Assembly: GCF_019320115.1 (NCBI RefSeq)
Contig: NC_089598.1
Span: 85,073,844 to 85,137,843, forward strand
Length of the DNA: 64,000 nucleotides
Direction of reading: 5' to 3'
Origin: Miscanthus floridulus
Taxonomy: Eukaryota; Streptophyta; Magnoliopsida; Poales; Poaceae
Part shown: positions 44,250 to 58,482 of the stretch, piece after piece
Position numbering within the stretch: the stretch's first letter is position 1
Layout of the letters: the number at the start of each line of letters is the position of its first letter
The notes under the pieces: model-generated
Told to the model about the DNA's origin: nothing
What the model saw: only the letters and a program-made list of their open reading frames with translations
Database searches by the model: none
Program-made: the position numbers and the translations under genes

Positions 44250-44522
44250 TTTTTCTTTTTTTTTTGTTTCTATTTTCAATTGATGATTCATTTTGGTTTT
44301 TGAATAGGTTTTTGAATATGCATTCTACGCTGCTAATAATATACGTATTCTACACGCTTATAATGTTCGAACATTTTGTACAAACTAAAGTATGAAACTA
44401 ACGTATATATTACATGCATATACATATATTGTACGTTATTTTATGTACATATAATATGTATATATATATATTACAAATAAAGCTTGCATTGTATATTCTA
44501 TCATATCCTTGGGATAACAAAT

Positions 44523-47500
44523 TCACTCCATCTGGTTTGGCTTCCATGTTTCGTTCATGTCATTGTAGAACTCGCTGGCAGGGTTTAAGACCTGGTCATT
44601 AAGAAATCATACTATGGTCTCTTAAATTGCTTTCAGTTGGTCATGTCGTATGACTTTTTCCTTCAACCATAGAGTCTTCAATAAAAGTTAAAGGAAAAGT
44701 ATTAATATATATATGTGTGTGTGTTGGTCACATGATTACTTATATATATGAGCAATAAAAGAAATTGTGAATATATGAATATATTTATATAACGTACTTT
44801 GAGGATCTCTTCAAGAGTTCTTTTTGAGTACGCCATGATGAACTCGCAAACATAGTATCCGCAGTAGTTGGTCCCCTGTTCTTGCTTCAGAACCCACTTT
44901 TACGAGAAAAAAGATCCGGTGAATTGAAAGCATGCATGGTGTTAATTGAATTATATATATATATATATATATATATAAATGTAGCTAGTACTTACTTTGT
45001 GTGAGATTATATCCAGTGGCGCTTTGCAATGTTTCATGTGGTGTTCCTCAATGAAACTTTTCCAAACACTATGCCCAATAAAATAAAAAATTAATTTGGC
45101 CTTTAATAATTGTTGCAGTTAAGAGATCGGGGTATATATAGTTGCTAGAGAGACTAAATTACCCTTGTATAATATCTATCATGTCTTGGTACTCTGTTTG
45201 CTCTTTTCTTAACGAGTCTAAGATGCTCAACCGACTATTGGCCATATCGATGACCATCAATATCCAGTGATTGTTGCATATGTTTTTATACACAAATATA
45301 ATCAACATTAACTAGAGTCAACATATATATATATATGGGAGATATCTTAGCTAGTAAGCAAATAATTGAACAAATGTCCATATGATCGATATTAATTATT
45401 TAACACTCACTTGAAGTTGTAGGGGAAGAGTATGTCCTTGTTTTGTTGGTTCACTAAGAACCTCATGAGATTTTTCTCGAGTTTAGCTTTCCATTGAGAC
45501 GGCGGATTAGGGTGTTTGAATATGACATTTGGATCAACAAAACCAACATCATTATCCTTTCTCTTTCTAAGTTCTGTCATCTCATATCTACATATATAAA
45601 AATATGGTGTGAGGATATATAATTTATATATATATATGTAGCTTTATATATATACACTTTAATAGTAGAAAATAATCACACTTACAGACAATAGCAGCTA
45701 ATGAGACTTTTGTCGAGAAAGTCTAGGTGGCATAGTTGGTGTAATTCTAAAAACTCGACATATATAACGTCATCGCCACGGAAGTAATGTTGGTTTTTAA
45801 CTCTGACAGAAACAAAGGTCTCTCCCTGTTCACACGCTGCCATGTACCACTTGTTTAGCAGGTATATTTGCCTATCCAGTTCACCTAAGGCCTCAGGGTT
45901 GTATAGACTCTTTTCATGTTCAAATTTCTTCCAAGGATCCACTTTCGGAGCAGATGGTCCTTCAGTGAGCACTTGGGCAAGGTCCAAACCAGTATCCTCG
46001 TAAAACCTAACTAGGTCCTCAAAATCGACGTCTAATAAGTCTAAGTTTGAACCATATTCATTACGAATGACAAGAGGGGGGACTGATTATTGCGATTGTT
46101 GTCCGAGTTATGCAACACTTTTCCCTGCTCTAGTCTTTTTCTGCGCCGCCTCAAATGACTTGGTGAGAGAGCGGTCGTAGTCCGATTTTGGCAGGGTCTT
46201 TTGAGATTCCCGCTTTTTCTGGTCCACCTTCTTTCTTAGAAGATCTGGAGGTAGGTAGAAGTACGATTTCTCTGGGTTCGCCCTCGCTTCTCGTTGCTTT
46301 CTTACTTTTTTGAAGAAACTGTTCACATCTTTTTGTACTACAGCATTTAATTCCTTTTCACTTTTCTCGTAAGACAGTTTTTAGGGAATAACTGGATTAG
46401 AGGAGGCTTTCTTCTTTGCCGGCTGGTGGGCTAACAACTTCATTTGTGGTGCGGACCTCTTAGGAGCTGGCTGCTTCTTGGTCATCAAGGGAGGCGGGGC
46501 AGCCATTGGAGACCTCCTTAGAGGCGTTGGAGACCTCCTTGGAGGTGGCGGTGGTGGCGGCGATGCCACCTGATTGCTCGGAGCACTATGATGATCTGGC
46601 GATTGAATAATTGGACTTAGGTTGGCGGAGGCCGTGTTGTATGAGTACAAAAAAGAATAATTAGGTATAAGAAATTATTATTATTAATCATGCATGTCAA
46701 TATAAAATTAGTGAAAAAATTATTTCGTTCACTTTTGTCCGCACCTATTGTCTGGCAGTTGAGGAAGCGGCGGTGGACTAGAGACCCCGGGAATAATGAT
46801 GTAGCGCTTGCACCATAGTATGAATGTCTTCTCTACTTCTCCTAGAGTCTTCTCCCCGTCACCTCCTGGAATGTCAAGAGCCAGATCACTAAAACCTTTG
46901 TTAACTCTATCCACTAAGCCGCTAACATATCCAGGTGGTATTATTGCCCTATAGATTCTTGGTGTCTTTATAGGATCTGGAGGAGAAAAAACACCGAGAG
47001 CCACCATGATTGTGGCATTACCTTTTGGAATATGTAGCTCACATGATGTAAATGGTGCAGTGATGTCATCCACGGGGAAACGTAGCATTGCGTCATCTTG
47101 ATTTGGCAACTCCGTGCAAGCGCAGCTGTTTTTTGACTGATCAGGGGGGCTAATATTAATGTTGATTCCTGGATTTGATGCCTGCCTTTGGGCACTCATT
47201 GCTATTTGCACTTGCTTTATGATTTCATCCTGCATTCTAGCTTGCATGTCTTTTTCACACTCTTGTGTTTGAAGTAACGCCTCCCGTGACTCACGAACAT
47301 ATTCCTCTAACCTACTGATCCACGATGCTTCCTCATCCTTCCTTCTCTACCAGCTTCTGTAGGTATCTCTATCGTTAGGGAAACCATGCTCCCAAGAAAC
47401 GTTTCATCATAAACCTCTCATTCGGCCACTGTGTTCAGCAGTCCCGATGGCATAAGTCAGTTCATCCTTATCTCTACTGGGCCTGAACGCACTAATAGCT

Positions 47501-48545
47501 TTAGCTTGTACAGCATAAGAAAATCTTTATGTTGCTCTTTTGAGTTTTGGGCCATGAACCAGCTTCTCGGTCTCTAGGTCTAGTCTTTCCCCATGAGCGA
47601 AAAAACAATTATTCGTGCATTTGGGCCAATTAAGTGATTCTGGTGTGATACCCTTGGCAAGAATGTCTGCTTCCATTTTTTCCCACTTGGCAATGGCAGT
47701 CGCGTAGCCACTTGATCCCATGCCATGGTAGTATACCTTCTGTCGGGCATTCTCTTGGTTCCTTCTCACCCGTTCCTCACCCTCTTCTGATGTCTTGTAC
47801 TGTACAAAATCATTCTAGTATGGCCTCAACTTCGCGAGCGGGCCCCTAGTATTGAAATTGGGCGTTAGATTCTTTTTGACGTATTTCGTGTATAGGGATT
47901 TCTTCCAAGTCTGGAATTGTGTGGCCATCTTCTTCACAGCCCACTTTCGAACTAGCTCCTTCAATTCATCATGGTTGATATCATCATAATCATCCGCTTG
48001 CAACGTGAAATGTTGAAGGATATCATCCCAAATTAAATTCTTATCAAGATCAGAGACAAAACTAACATGAGGCTCGTTGATCTTTTGCTTCCATTCACGG
48101 ACACTGATCGGAAGTCTATCCCTTACAAGGTACCCACTGTGTTGCATGAATTTTCTTGCATGTGGACCAAGTGGTTCGCCTGTCTTGATATTGAATTCTG
48201 ATATTATGTAGCGCCTCTCCAATGGTTTTTTCGGGCCTCGAATATTTTTTGCTGTTCGCCATTGTGGTCGTCGATCCAGAGGGCTACGTATAAAAAAAGA
48301 ATAAATAAATATCATGTGTACACATAATAGATGATAGATATTCAAATATATATATAATATTCAAATATATATATAAATATATATACCTCGCTAGTATTTT
48401 CTTGCACAATATTTTCTTGATTATTTTTAAGAGCTAGGTATTGACTCCCGTCATCTACATCCTGCTGGTCACCATCGGCAAATTGAGTGCCGATGTTGAT
48501 AATATCCATCATTTCTTCATCCATGTTGTCTCTCGGGGCAGCCAT
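44523..48545 (-). pseudogene. CACTA-1 second gene, TPase-24/Ulp1 (copy 2), more decayed
   Basis: Start ATG at 48543-48545 after an AG, stop at 44523-44525. Exon 3 carries three in-frame TAA stops absent from copy 1 (46087-46089, 46108-46110, 46381-46383), each a CAA-to-TAA change. Conversely the frameshift near 15935 of copy 1 is absent: 46381-46650 is open through the Pro-rich segment. The exon-5 acceptor, GCAAG in copy 1, is GCAAC here, so splicing before the catalytic His exon is probably lost. Ulp1 motifs are otherwise recognisable. Confidence 0.75.
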
Positions 48546-48709
48546 CTAGCTTTTACACCACTAGATATATCTATAAAAAATAAAAACCATATATCTATAA
48601 AATGAATCAAGTCATGTGCTTAAAATTAATTAAATAACTACACTCGAAATTCAAGTCTCCAAAGCATAACTTTGATTTCTTATTTTCTAGAAATATTTAT
48701 TGGCAAGTG

Positions 48710-48992
48710 ATATATATAACAATATAAATTTAAAACTCTCTAATATGTATAATAAATATATATATGTAACAATATAAATTTATAACTCTCTAATATGTAT
48801 GTATAACATCACTGAAGTCAGTCTTTTTCCATATATCAACATTCATATATATACAATATATCACTAAAGTCAAAATATCAAAATTTATATCACCAAAGTT
48901 AGTATCTTTCCACATATCACTGAAATCAGTCTTTTTTCTTATATCAAAATTCATATATATACAATATATCACTAAAGTCAATATATCAAAAA
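48710..48992. repeat. AT-rich tandem repeats (copy 2)
   Basis: Same 50-bp and 107-bp repeat types as 18208-18490, with no difference seen. Confidence 0.8.
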
Positions 48993-49538
48993 TTATATAT
49001 CATGTAGCTAATGAAATCATATAACACTAATAATAAAGTAATTCTATTCAATTATCAAGACATTCAAATATATATCTTCAATATTATTTTGTACAACTAT
49101 ATAGTTTAATTAATTATGTATCTTGTATTACTGTATATATGTACAAAAATTCATAGCATCTATTTTTTCTACATTTTTTCTCTGCAACCGCACGCGCACG
49201 GTCGAGGCGAGGGGCCACGGCGTGACGAGGCGAGGCCGGCGGCGGCGCGGTGATGATGACGAACAACGTTGGGACAGCGGTGAAGAGAAGAGGCACGGCG
49301 GCGCGGCTATATCTGGCAGGTGAGGGGCCGTGGCTGGATCCGGTAGGCATGACGGCACGGAGCGGCTGCACATGCATGGTGGCAAGAGGCGCGCTAGTCG
49401 GTGGGCAAAAGAAACAGATCGAGGAAGAAGAATGGCACCCCTGAGGGAGTGGCCACGGGCGACGGTGACGAGGGCAGCGATGGCGGTAGTGGCGATGGGC
49501 GACAAAGACGAAGAGTGAGGAGGAAGAAGAAACGACCG

Positions 49539-49547
49539 CCTTATATA
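49539..49547 (-). promoter_or_regulatory. Internal CACTA-1 promoter TATA box (copy 2)
   Basis: CTATATAAG on the minus strand beside the internal array, as at 19037-19045. Confidence 0.55.
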
Positions 49548-49552
49548 GAGGA

Positions 49553-49758
49553 GGGACCTTTAGTTTCGGCTCCTGTAAACGACCGGGACTAAAAGACCTT
49601 TAGTCCCGGCTCGTAATACTAGCCGGGACTAAAGGTTATCTTTAGTCCCGGCTCATATTATGAGCCGGGACTAAAGGTGTATTTTGGTAGGCCACAAAAA
49701 ATGCAGCCCACCTTTAGTCCCGGGTGGTAGATCTACCCAGGACTAAAGTTGGGCTACA
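49553..49758. repeat. CACTA-1 internal subterminal-type array (copy 2)
   Basis: Identical by eye to 19050-19256. Confidence 0.85.
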
Positions 49759-50244
49759 GTTTCACTTCCCGCCCGTTTCAAGCTCCATTTGTTTTTTTTA
49801 TATATTTATTTCTATAAAATGTTAAAGTCTTGTTAATTCCACAGTAAATTAAATACAAGGCATATAATTGTTTTAAAAGAATATGGATGTACTTTTGCTT
49901 TATTACACACAGAAAAATTGTGTGACCTAAAGTTTTTTGTTTTTTCTTATAAATATTGAAACATAATGTCATTAATAATTACTATTTCGTTAATGCAAAA
50001 ATGTAGTATTTAATTTAAATCATTAAAACTTTTGTTTTCGATTGGAAATTTGTTTTTACATCATTTTAACATAAATCTTTTCATTTTTTCATCACTCATT
50101 GTCCAAAAGCGACATAGAAATCCCACCATCAAACACAAATTTAATCTAAACATAGAAAAAAAAGGAAACACCTAATAAACATCTCTGAATTCATAATTAT
50201 TATATAATACCTCTAATACACACTATTAAACATCACTATATATA

Positions 50245-53200
50245 TCAAGCGGGCACAGTAGTGAACTTCTTAACGTATATCCCTTAGTTATGATCGCGCC
50301 GTAACCATGGAGTGTCCTCATCAATTAGCTGGATGCTTGGGTCTTTGTTCACTGTGAAGGGTGGAATTCGGTTATCCTTTTCATAATCTTCTGATATGTC
50401 TGACTTGTCTTCAATTCCGACGATGTTTCTTTTCCCTAAAAGAACTATGTGGCGCTTTGGTTCATTGATTGGGTCATTGTTGTTTTTTCCTCTCTTTGGT
50501 TTTGTAGACATGTCCTTGACATAGAACACCTGATTCACATCCTTGGCAAGGACGAATGGTTCGTCTTTGTACCCAATATTGTTGAGGTCCACGGTTGTCA
50601 TTTCATACTGGTTGCCGACTGCTACCCCACCTCTAGTCACCTTTACCCATTGGCACTTGAACAAATGTACCTTAAAAGTAGGTGCATAGTTTAGTTCCCA
50701 TATCTCCTCTATGTGGCCATAATACGTTTGCTTATTTCCATTAGGGTCGGTGGCATCTATGCGGACACCACTGTTTTGGTTGGTGCTCCTTTTATCTTAG
50801 GCTACTGTGTAAAATGTATTCCCATTTATCTCGTACCTTTGTATGTGAGGATATGCCACGATGGTTGCCTAGCCAACAAATATAGTTGCTCATCAATACT
50901 CTCATCACCCTAACATTCTTTTCGCAACTAGTCACTGAAAGTTTCCATGTGCTGACGCATAATCCAAGCTTTAGACTTCCTTGGAAACACGGATCAGAGC
51001 AACTCTTTATGTGTCTTGATATACGGATCCACTAAGGAGGAGTTTTGCAGAACTGTGTAGTGTGCTTTATTAAAATAATTTGCCTGCGTACCAATATATG
51101 GTTTCTTCCCTAGTGTCCCCTTTCCACTTAGTCTCCCCTCATGTCGCGATTCAGAAACACCAATCGGGTCAAGGTCGGGAATAAATTCAACACAAAACTC
51201 AATGACCTCCTCTGTTCCATAGCCCTTGGCGATGCTTCCTTCTGGCCAAGCATGGTTGTGAACATATTTCTTTAGGACTCCCATGAACCTTTCAAAGGGG
51301 AACATGTTGTGTAGGAACACAGGACCGAGAATGCTAATCTCCTTGACCAGGTGAACTAGGAGGTGTTATGATATTAAAGAAGGAAGGAGGGAACACCAAC
51401 TCAAAGCTGACTAGACATTGAACCACATCATTATGTAGTTTAACTAGATCCATTGGATCGATTGCCTTCTGAGAAATTGCATTGAGAAATTCACATAGCT
51501 TCACGGTGGCTAGACGTACATTTGGAGGTAGAATTCCTCTTAATACAACAGGAAGCAATTGCGTCATGAGCACGTGGCAGTCATGGGACTTTAAGTTTAG
51601 GAATTTCTTCTCTAGCACATTTATTATACCCTTTATATTCGAGGAGAATCCAGATGGTACCTTGATGCTTGCTAGGCATTCAAACATGCTTTCCTTCTCT
51701 TCTTTGCTAAGAGTGTAGCTGGTAGGACTTAAGTAGTGGCGTCCATCATCTATCTTCTCTAGATGTAGGTTGTCTCATTCTTTCAAACACCGTAGGTCCT
51801 GTCGTGCTTCAAGTGTGTCCTTAGGCTTCCCATACACACCCATGAACCTAGCAGGTTCACACAAAGATTCTTCATCAGGTGCATCACGTCGATCGCGCTA
51901 TGGACCTCTAGGACTTGCCAATCGGGTAGCTCCCAAAATATGGACTTCTTCTTCTTCCACATGGGTGCGTGACCGTCGGCGTCATTCGGAATAGGTTCGC
52001 TGCCATGTGCCTTTCCAAATACTACTTTCACATCATTGACCATATTGAGTACATCCTCACCAGTTCGGTTGCCCGGCTTAGTCTGGTGGTGAAAGGTCCT
52101 AATGGCTAGAGGGGAGGTGAATAGCCTAATAAAAATTTCTACAACAACACTTAATGAAAGGTTAGACAATTATGAGGCGAAGCAAGTGTTGCGCTACCTA
52201 CTCAAAATGCAAGCCACCTATCACAATTTTAGTTTAGATAGTGTCGATTCACACAAGAGGTATGACACTACCCTATGTTAGTGTGCTCTCAAAGGCTAAC
52301 TAAAGAGCCACACCAACCAAGTAAGCAAACTCTCACAACTAGTTACACTAAAGAGCTTGTCAACTAGTTTGCGATAATGTAAAGAGAGTGATCAAGATAG
52401 TTATACCGCTGTGTAGAGGAGTGAACCAATCAATCACAAGGATGAATAACAATGAAGACCAATCACCTCGGAATGAAAGGATGAACACAATGATTTTTAC
52501 TGAGGTTCACTTGCTTGCCGGCAAGCTACTCCTTGTTGTGGCGATTCACTCACTTGGAGGTTCACGCGCTAATTGGCTTCACACGCCAAACCCTCAATAG
52601 GGTGCCGCACAACCAACACAAGATGAGGATCACATAAGCCACGAGCAATTCACTAGAGTACCTTTTGGTGCTCCACCGGGGAAAGGTCAAGAACCCCTCA
52701 CAATCACCATGATCGGAGCCGGAGACAATCACCACCCTCCGCTCAACGATCCTCGCTGCTCCAAGCCATCTAGGTGGCAGCAACCACCAAGAGTAACAAG
52801 CGAAATCCGCAGCGAAACATGAACACCAAGTGCCTCTAGATGCAAACACTCAAGCAATGCACTTGGATCACTCCCAATCTCACTATGATGATGAATCAAT
52901 GATGGAGATGAGTGGGAGGACTTTGGCTAGGCTCACAAGGTTGCTATGTCAATAAAAATGGCCAAAGATGTGAGCCATAGCCAGCCATGGGGCTTAAATA
53001 GAAGCCCCTACAAAATAGAGCCGTTGTACCCCTTCACTGGGCACACTGCGCTCTGACCGGACGCTCCGGTCCATTTGACCGGAACCTGGACTCAGCGTCC
53101 GGTCCACTGATGGACGCCACGTGTCACCAGCTTCAAACGATGTTCATCAGATTTCAACGGCTATGAAGCTGACCGGACGCTCTGGCAAAAACTGACCGGA

Positions 53201-55396
53201 CGCTGAAGCCTCAGCGTTCGATCGAGTACAGTAAGGGTTGAAAACCGGTTTTCCTCGACCGAACACAATCTAACGTCCGATGGTAAACCCTAGCGACTGT
53301 ACCGCCGAGTCAGCACGACCGGACGCAGGCAGTCAGCGTCCGGTGCTTTCAGACCCAGCGTCCGGTCAGTTGACCGATGCCAGCATCTTCACGACCAACT
53401 CCTTTTCACTTCTAACTTCTCCACCCTTGCTCCAATGTGCCAACCAACAAGTGTATCACCTTGTGCACATGTGTTAGCATATTTTCACAAATATTTTCAA
53501 GGGTGTTAGCACTCCACTAGATCCTAAATGCATATGCAATGAGTTAGAGCATCTAGTGGCACTTTGATAACCACATTCCGATACGAGGTTCACTCCTCTT
53601 AATAGTACGGCTATCAAACCTAAATATGATCACACTCGCTAAGTGTCTTAATCACCAAAACAAAATAGCTCCTACAAGTTATACCTTTGCCTTGAACTTT
53701 TTGTTTTTCTCTTTCTTCTTTCTAAGTTTAAGCCCTTAATCATCGCCATGCCATCACCATTGTCATGTTATGATCTTCATTAGCTTCTCTACTTGAAGTG
53801 TGCTACCTATCTCATGATCACTTGATAAACTAGGTTAGCACTTAGGGTTTCATTAATTCACCAAAACCAAACTAGAGCTTTCAGGTGGTCTGCCTTACCT
53901 TTAAAAGGCTTGCCTTTCTTTCTTAGGGGGTAATTCGCAGGAAGAAATCGACGATGGCCAAGGTACACGACCTTTCGACATTTTTTCAAGAATATACCTT
54001 TAATGTCATTGAAACAATGCGTGCATCCATTATATCCCTTCTTTGATTGTCCTAAAAGATTACTTAGAGCAGGTCAATCATTGATTGTTATGAACAACAA
54101 TGCTCGTAGGTCAAAGTGCTCATGTTTGTGCTCATCCCACACACGTACACCTGGTCTGTTCCACAAAAGTAGAAGTTCTTCAACTAGTGGCCTTAGGTAC
54201 ACATCGATGTCGTTGCCAGATTGCCTTGGGCCTTGGATGAGCACTGGCATCATAACAAACTTACGCTTCATGCATAACCAAGGAGGAAGGTTGTAGATAC
54301 ATAGAGTAACAGGCCAAGTGCTATGACTACTGCTCTACTCCCCGAAAGGATTCATACCATCCGTACTTAAAGCAAACCTTAAGTTTCTTGCGTCATTTGT
54401 AAACTCCAGGAATTCTCTATCAATTGCTCTCCACTGAGACCCATCAGCAGGGTGTCTCAACATATTGTCTACCTTACGGTCTTCTTTGTGCTATCGCAAC
54501 AACTTTGCATGGTCTTTGTTTCTGAACAGACGTTTCAAGTGTGGTATTATAGGAGCATACCACATAATCTTGGCAGGGATTTTCTTTGTGGCACGTTTGC
54601 CCTCAACATCACCAGGGTCATCTCTCCTGATCTTATACCGCGATGCATGACATACCGAGCATGCATCTAACTTCTCGTACTCCTCGCCATAGTAGAGGAT
54701 GCAGTCATTAGGACATGCATGTATCTTTTGGATTTCTAATCCCAAAGGGCAGACTACCTGTTTTGCTTCGTACGTAGTGGCGGGCAATTCGTTATCCTTC
54801 AGAAGCATCTTCTTTTGGATTTTCAGTAACTCCCCAAATCCCTTGTCAGATACACCATTATTTGCCTTCCATTGCAGCAATTCTAGTGCGGTACCCAACT
54901 TTTTCTGCCCCGCATCATAAGTTGGGTACAGCAATTTCTTGTGATCCTCTAGCATGCGCTCGAACTTGATCTTCTCCTTTTCACTTTCGCATTCTCTTTG
55001 TGCGTCACGAATGGCCTGACCAAGATCATCAGCGGGCTCATCTTCTGCCCCTACCTCTTCTTCAGCTTCCCCCAATGCAGTATCATTGAAGGCACCATAT
55101 TCAGTAATAATATTATCATCGTCCCATTGTTCTTCTTCACCTTCTTCTATTACAACCCCGGTTTCTCCGTGCTTCGTCCAACAAATATAGTTTGGCATAA
55201 AACCCGACTTCAACAAGTGTGAATGAAGACTCCTTGAGCTAGCATATTCCTTCAAATTCTTACATATGGCACATGGGCAGCACATGAAACCATTGCGTTT
55301 GTTTACCTCGGCCACACGTAAGAAAGAATGCACGCCCTCAATGAACTCTTGGGAGCGGCGATCAGCATTGTACATCCAATGCCGGTTCATCTGCAT
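50245..55396 (-). pseudogene. CACTA-1 TNP2 transposase (copy 2), interrupted by solo LTR
   Basis: Same domains and same stops as 19741-24899. The C-terminal DUF4216-like part is better here: an open frame of 126 residues (50284-50664) with LFKCQWVK-type start, VDLNNIGYKDEPFVLA, QVFYVKD and TPWLRRDHN, because the extra base of copy 1 near 20060 is absent. The stop near 24-kb-equivalent position 54491 and the solo LTR still prevent a full product. Confidence 0.88.
52090..53883 (-). mobile_element. Solo LTR in CACTA-1 TNP2 (copy 2)
   Basis: TGAAAGG...CTTTCA with GGTGG on both sides. Same site as copy 1, so the insertion predates the duplication. Confidence 0.93.
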
Positions 55397-55619
55397 TACA
55401 TGATATACATACCATATTAAAACCTAGAACATAATTAGTTAATTATACGACATGCATGCCACCACACAAGGTATTAATTTATGAAAGTCTCGCTACAATG
55501 TAGACAATCCTAACTACCACTAAAAAAACTAAAGCTAAAATGCACTTCAGCAGCATAAGGATTTCGCGACCAATCCCAACTAAAACAGACAGATCATGCA
55601 TTTGTTCAACATCTATGGG

Positions 55620-56002
55620 CTATTTCCACAGGATCACTGCCTCATCAGCCGCCGTAGCCGCCTGTGCAAGAGAGTTTTGCACGTGTTCAACATACTCTTC
55701 CTCCTAGTACCAGCCTGAACATCCAGTGCCATCCACTGAAATTAAAACAAAAAAATTAGAACTTTAATCATAATTATCATAAAAATAAGTATAAATTAAC
55801 CATAATCATCAAATGCGATAAAATAACTCACATTGCGATCCGGACACTTATAGAAGATACGGCCCTTGTTGGGACACTCCTTTCTCACTCGGTACTCCAT
55901 CACAATTTTCTCCTCACACTTGCCGCATGCAATGAGAGGGAGGTCCGGCCTCAGTCGCTTTGGAACCCGATGAGAGGCCGAGGACCCGAAAGCAGTTGTC
56001 AT
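55620..56002 (-). pseudogene. GRF-type zinc-finger gene (copy 2)
   Basis: Same two-exon structure and TAG stop in exon 2 as 25123-25505; no difference seen. Confidence 0.6.
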
Positions 56003-56437
56003 CTACTCTCTATACTTATTTTTAATATAATATAAATTTCTCATTTTATTAACAAATAAAATTAAAAAACTCTAAAATTCTCTATATCTCTAAACCATGA
56101 AGTGTGCTATGCATGCTAGAAATGAAAGCTGAATACTAGTTTTGAATAACTACTTTAACCTTCCTTCATCCAAATATGCAAACTTTAAAGTGATTTTGAG
56201 CTTAAATAGCTTACAAATAAAAAAATCCACCATAAAAAACCATATATATCTAGTCCACAAAATGAGATATACTACTGATGAAATATGAGAGTATAAAGTT
56301 GGTAACCTTTAGAACCGAAGAATCGATGGAGGAATCGAAGAAATCTTGTGATTACCGGCGATGAGGAAGAAGAGAGACCGGCGATGAAGTAAGAACACTG
56401 AGCTCGAAGTGGCTCGGGCTCGGGGAGGAAGAAGGGG

Positions 56438-56444
56438 TATATAG
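56438..56444 (-). promoter_or_regulatory. Right-end CACTA-1 promoter TATA box (copy 2)
   Basis: CTATATA on the minus strand next to the right array, as at 25941-25947. Confidence 0.6.
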
Positions 56445-56462
56445 GAGGGGATCTTTAGTCCC

Positions 56463-56737
56463 GATTGGAGACAGAAACCGGAACTAAAGGTCCATTTCTA
56501 GTCTGGGACGGAGCCTCCAGCCGGGAGTAGACTTTTACTCCCGGTTGGAGGGACCAATTAGGAGTAAAAGTTAACATTTAGTCCCGGTTGGTAGCTCCAA
56601 CCTGGACTAAAGGTCCCCTGCAGCAAAAGCCTGCCGCAGTAGCCGTTGGACAGGGACCTTTAGTCCCGGTTAGAGCTACGAACCGGGACTAAAGGTTTCT
56701 CTAGTCTCGGATGCGAAAAATACCGGGACTAAAGACA
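56463..56737. repeat. CACTA-1 subterminal array, right (copy 2)
   Basis: Identical by eye to 25966-26240. Confidence 0.88.
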
Positions 56738-57244
56738 AATTTCAAAGTGGATCAAAAGTCATTTCTCTACTAGTGATCCTAAAGCTTCTTACATAGGGCA
56801 CTTAAGTAATTTCCATGCTATTGGCCATATTTTGATGTTGGTGAGAATCTTTCTGGTCCGACGACATGCCATATAGGGTCATGCCATCCCATCGCCACCG
56901 AAGCTTTCTGATGTAAACAAAGTCTACAAGTATGATTGTATGAATATAACAATCGTTTTCATTCAGAAGGTTCTCCCTTCAAAGTTCAAACACATATGTA
57001 TACTAGTAGTATACGGTATATATATCTAATGTACCTCACTAATAATTAATCTGCTTTGAAATTGTTGCAACTTTGAAAAGAGAACCACTGGAGCACTTCT
57101 ATATGATACCTTTTTGTTTCTATATATATCATCGATACATTTGCATGTGATGTATAGTTTAACGCTTTCTACGTTACTAACGTCATAGCTAAGCTAGTAG
57201 CTAGCCGGCTGTATGTATTCCATCCATGCCGTAGCCGTAGATGC

Positions 57245-57840
57245 CTACCCGGCCGGGCCTCTAGCCAGCTGACCCGTCCGGCTGGTGGTCCAGAGCGTGC
57301 TGAGCGTTCGGAGGCGGCAGAAGTAGTCGGCGGCGGCGATGAAGCAGCGCGCCGCCTGCCTCGCCGTCAGGATCTGCCGGAGCGCGTGCAACGCCTGCAT
57401 CCTCAGCTCGTCCGCCTGCATGCATTAATTGCACGGTACGTTTGCGATGAGCATGCAAGCAGTGCATGGCTAGCTTGGCCGAAAATTAAAATGAATCTAA
57501 GGAAGAGACAGACACAGACAGAAAATGCATGCATGCATGGTGACCATACCTGTCTGAGGATGGTCCCGAGCGAGGCCACCTTGTCCATGGCGAGGGCGAC
57601 GTGCATGTGGCCCATCCCCATGTAGCCGGCGGCCACGTCGGCCGGGTGGTAGAGCTGGCCGCCGCCGTACATCATCCCCGGCGGCGGCGGCGCGTCCGAT
57701 GCCACGACCTCGGAGAGCGACCGCAGCAGCGCGTCCAGCTCGGCGTCCAGCGCCTCCTCCACCCGCCGCGCCGCCTGCTCCACGTCGCGCGCCCCCGCCG
57801 CCTGCTGCTCCGCCAGCGGCTCCACGTGCCGGACCACGAC
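57245..57840 (-). pseudogene. TGA/DOG1-domain exons (copy 2), reading frame open
   Basis: Exon A 57550-57840 and exon B 57245-57415 with the same splice borders as copy 1. The run of C near 57796 is one base shorter than in copy 1, which keeps EPLAEQQAAGARDVEQAARR in frame with the rest. It is still only the C-terminal half of the DOG1 domain. If the gene resumes beyond the right end of CACTA-2 (outside the window), this copy could be part of a longer gene with a transposon in an intron. Confidence 0.75.
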
Positions 57841-58083
57841 CTGCGTGCGTGCATGTTGGCGTCATCGAAAGGGTTCCAGGAGCAGGTAGCAGGAAAAAAG
57901 AAGATCGATGGATCCCAGCCCCACGAACAAAAGCTGGAATAATCCTGGCGTTCCAAATTAATCCAAGCACGCGATGGATCATCTATCGACGTCGACAGCG
58001 ACAGCGAACGACGACGACGACGTTTGCCTTCTGAGACTCTGAGCCTAGCTAGCTCGCACGCACATTGATCGTCTTCGTCGTCG

Positions 58084-58114
<31 letters not shown>

Positions 58115-58474
58115 CGCGTGACGCGACGTGTCCATGGATAGATCGAGCTCGAGCCACTACGTAAAAAACGATTTTTAGCAACGTGTCGAATTTTTTGTAG
58201 GGGCGGCTGGTGATGGAGCCGCCCCTACAGTGGCGTGCTCGGGTGCCCAGACACCAGCCGCTCCTACAAATGGAACAGCAGGGGGCGGCTGGTGATACGA
58301 GCCGCCCCAACAAACAGGGTCTGATTTGTAGGGGCAGCTCAATCACCAGCCGTCCCTGGAATTTCTAATTGTAGGGGTGGCTGGTGATTGAGCCGCCCCT
58401 ACAAATGCCCACGTATATATAGCTCGGATTTGTATGGGCAGCTCAATCACCAGCCGCCCCTACAAATGACCCAC

Positions 58475-58482
58475 ATATAAAA
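58475..58482 (+). promoter_or_regulatory. CACTA-2 promoter TATA box (copy 2)
   Basis: ATATAAAA directly after the subterminal array, as at 27979-27986. Confidence 0.6.

Larger units (their letters stand above)
44005..56775 (-). mobile_element. CACTA-1 (copy 2), 12.77 kb
   Basis: Same termini and ATC target duplication (44002-44004, 56776-56778). The left third differs from copy 1 by many G:C to A:T changes; the rest is nearly identical. Subterminal arrays are at about 44024-44249, 49553-49758 and 56463-56737. Confidence 0.95.
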
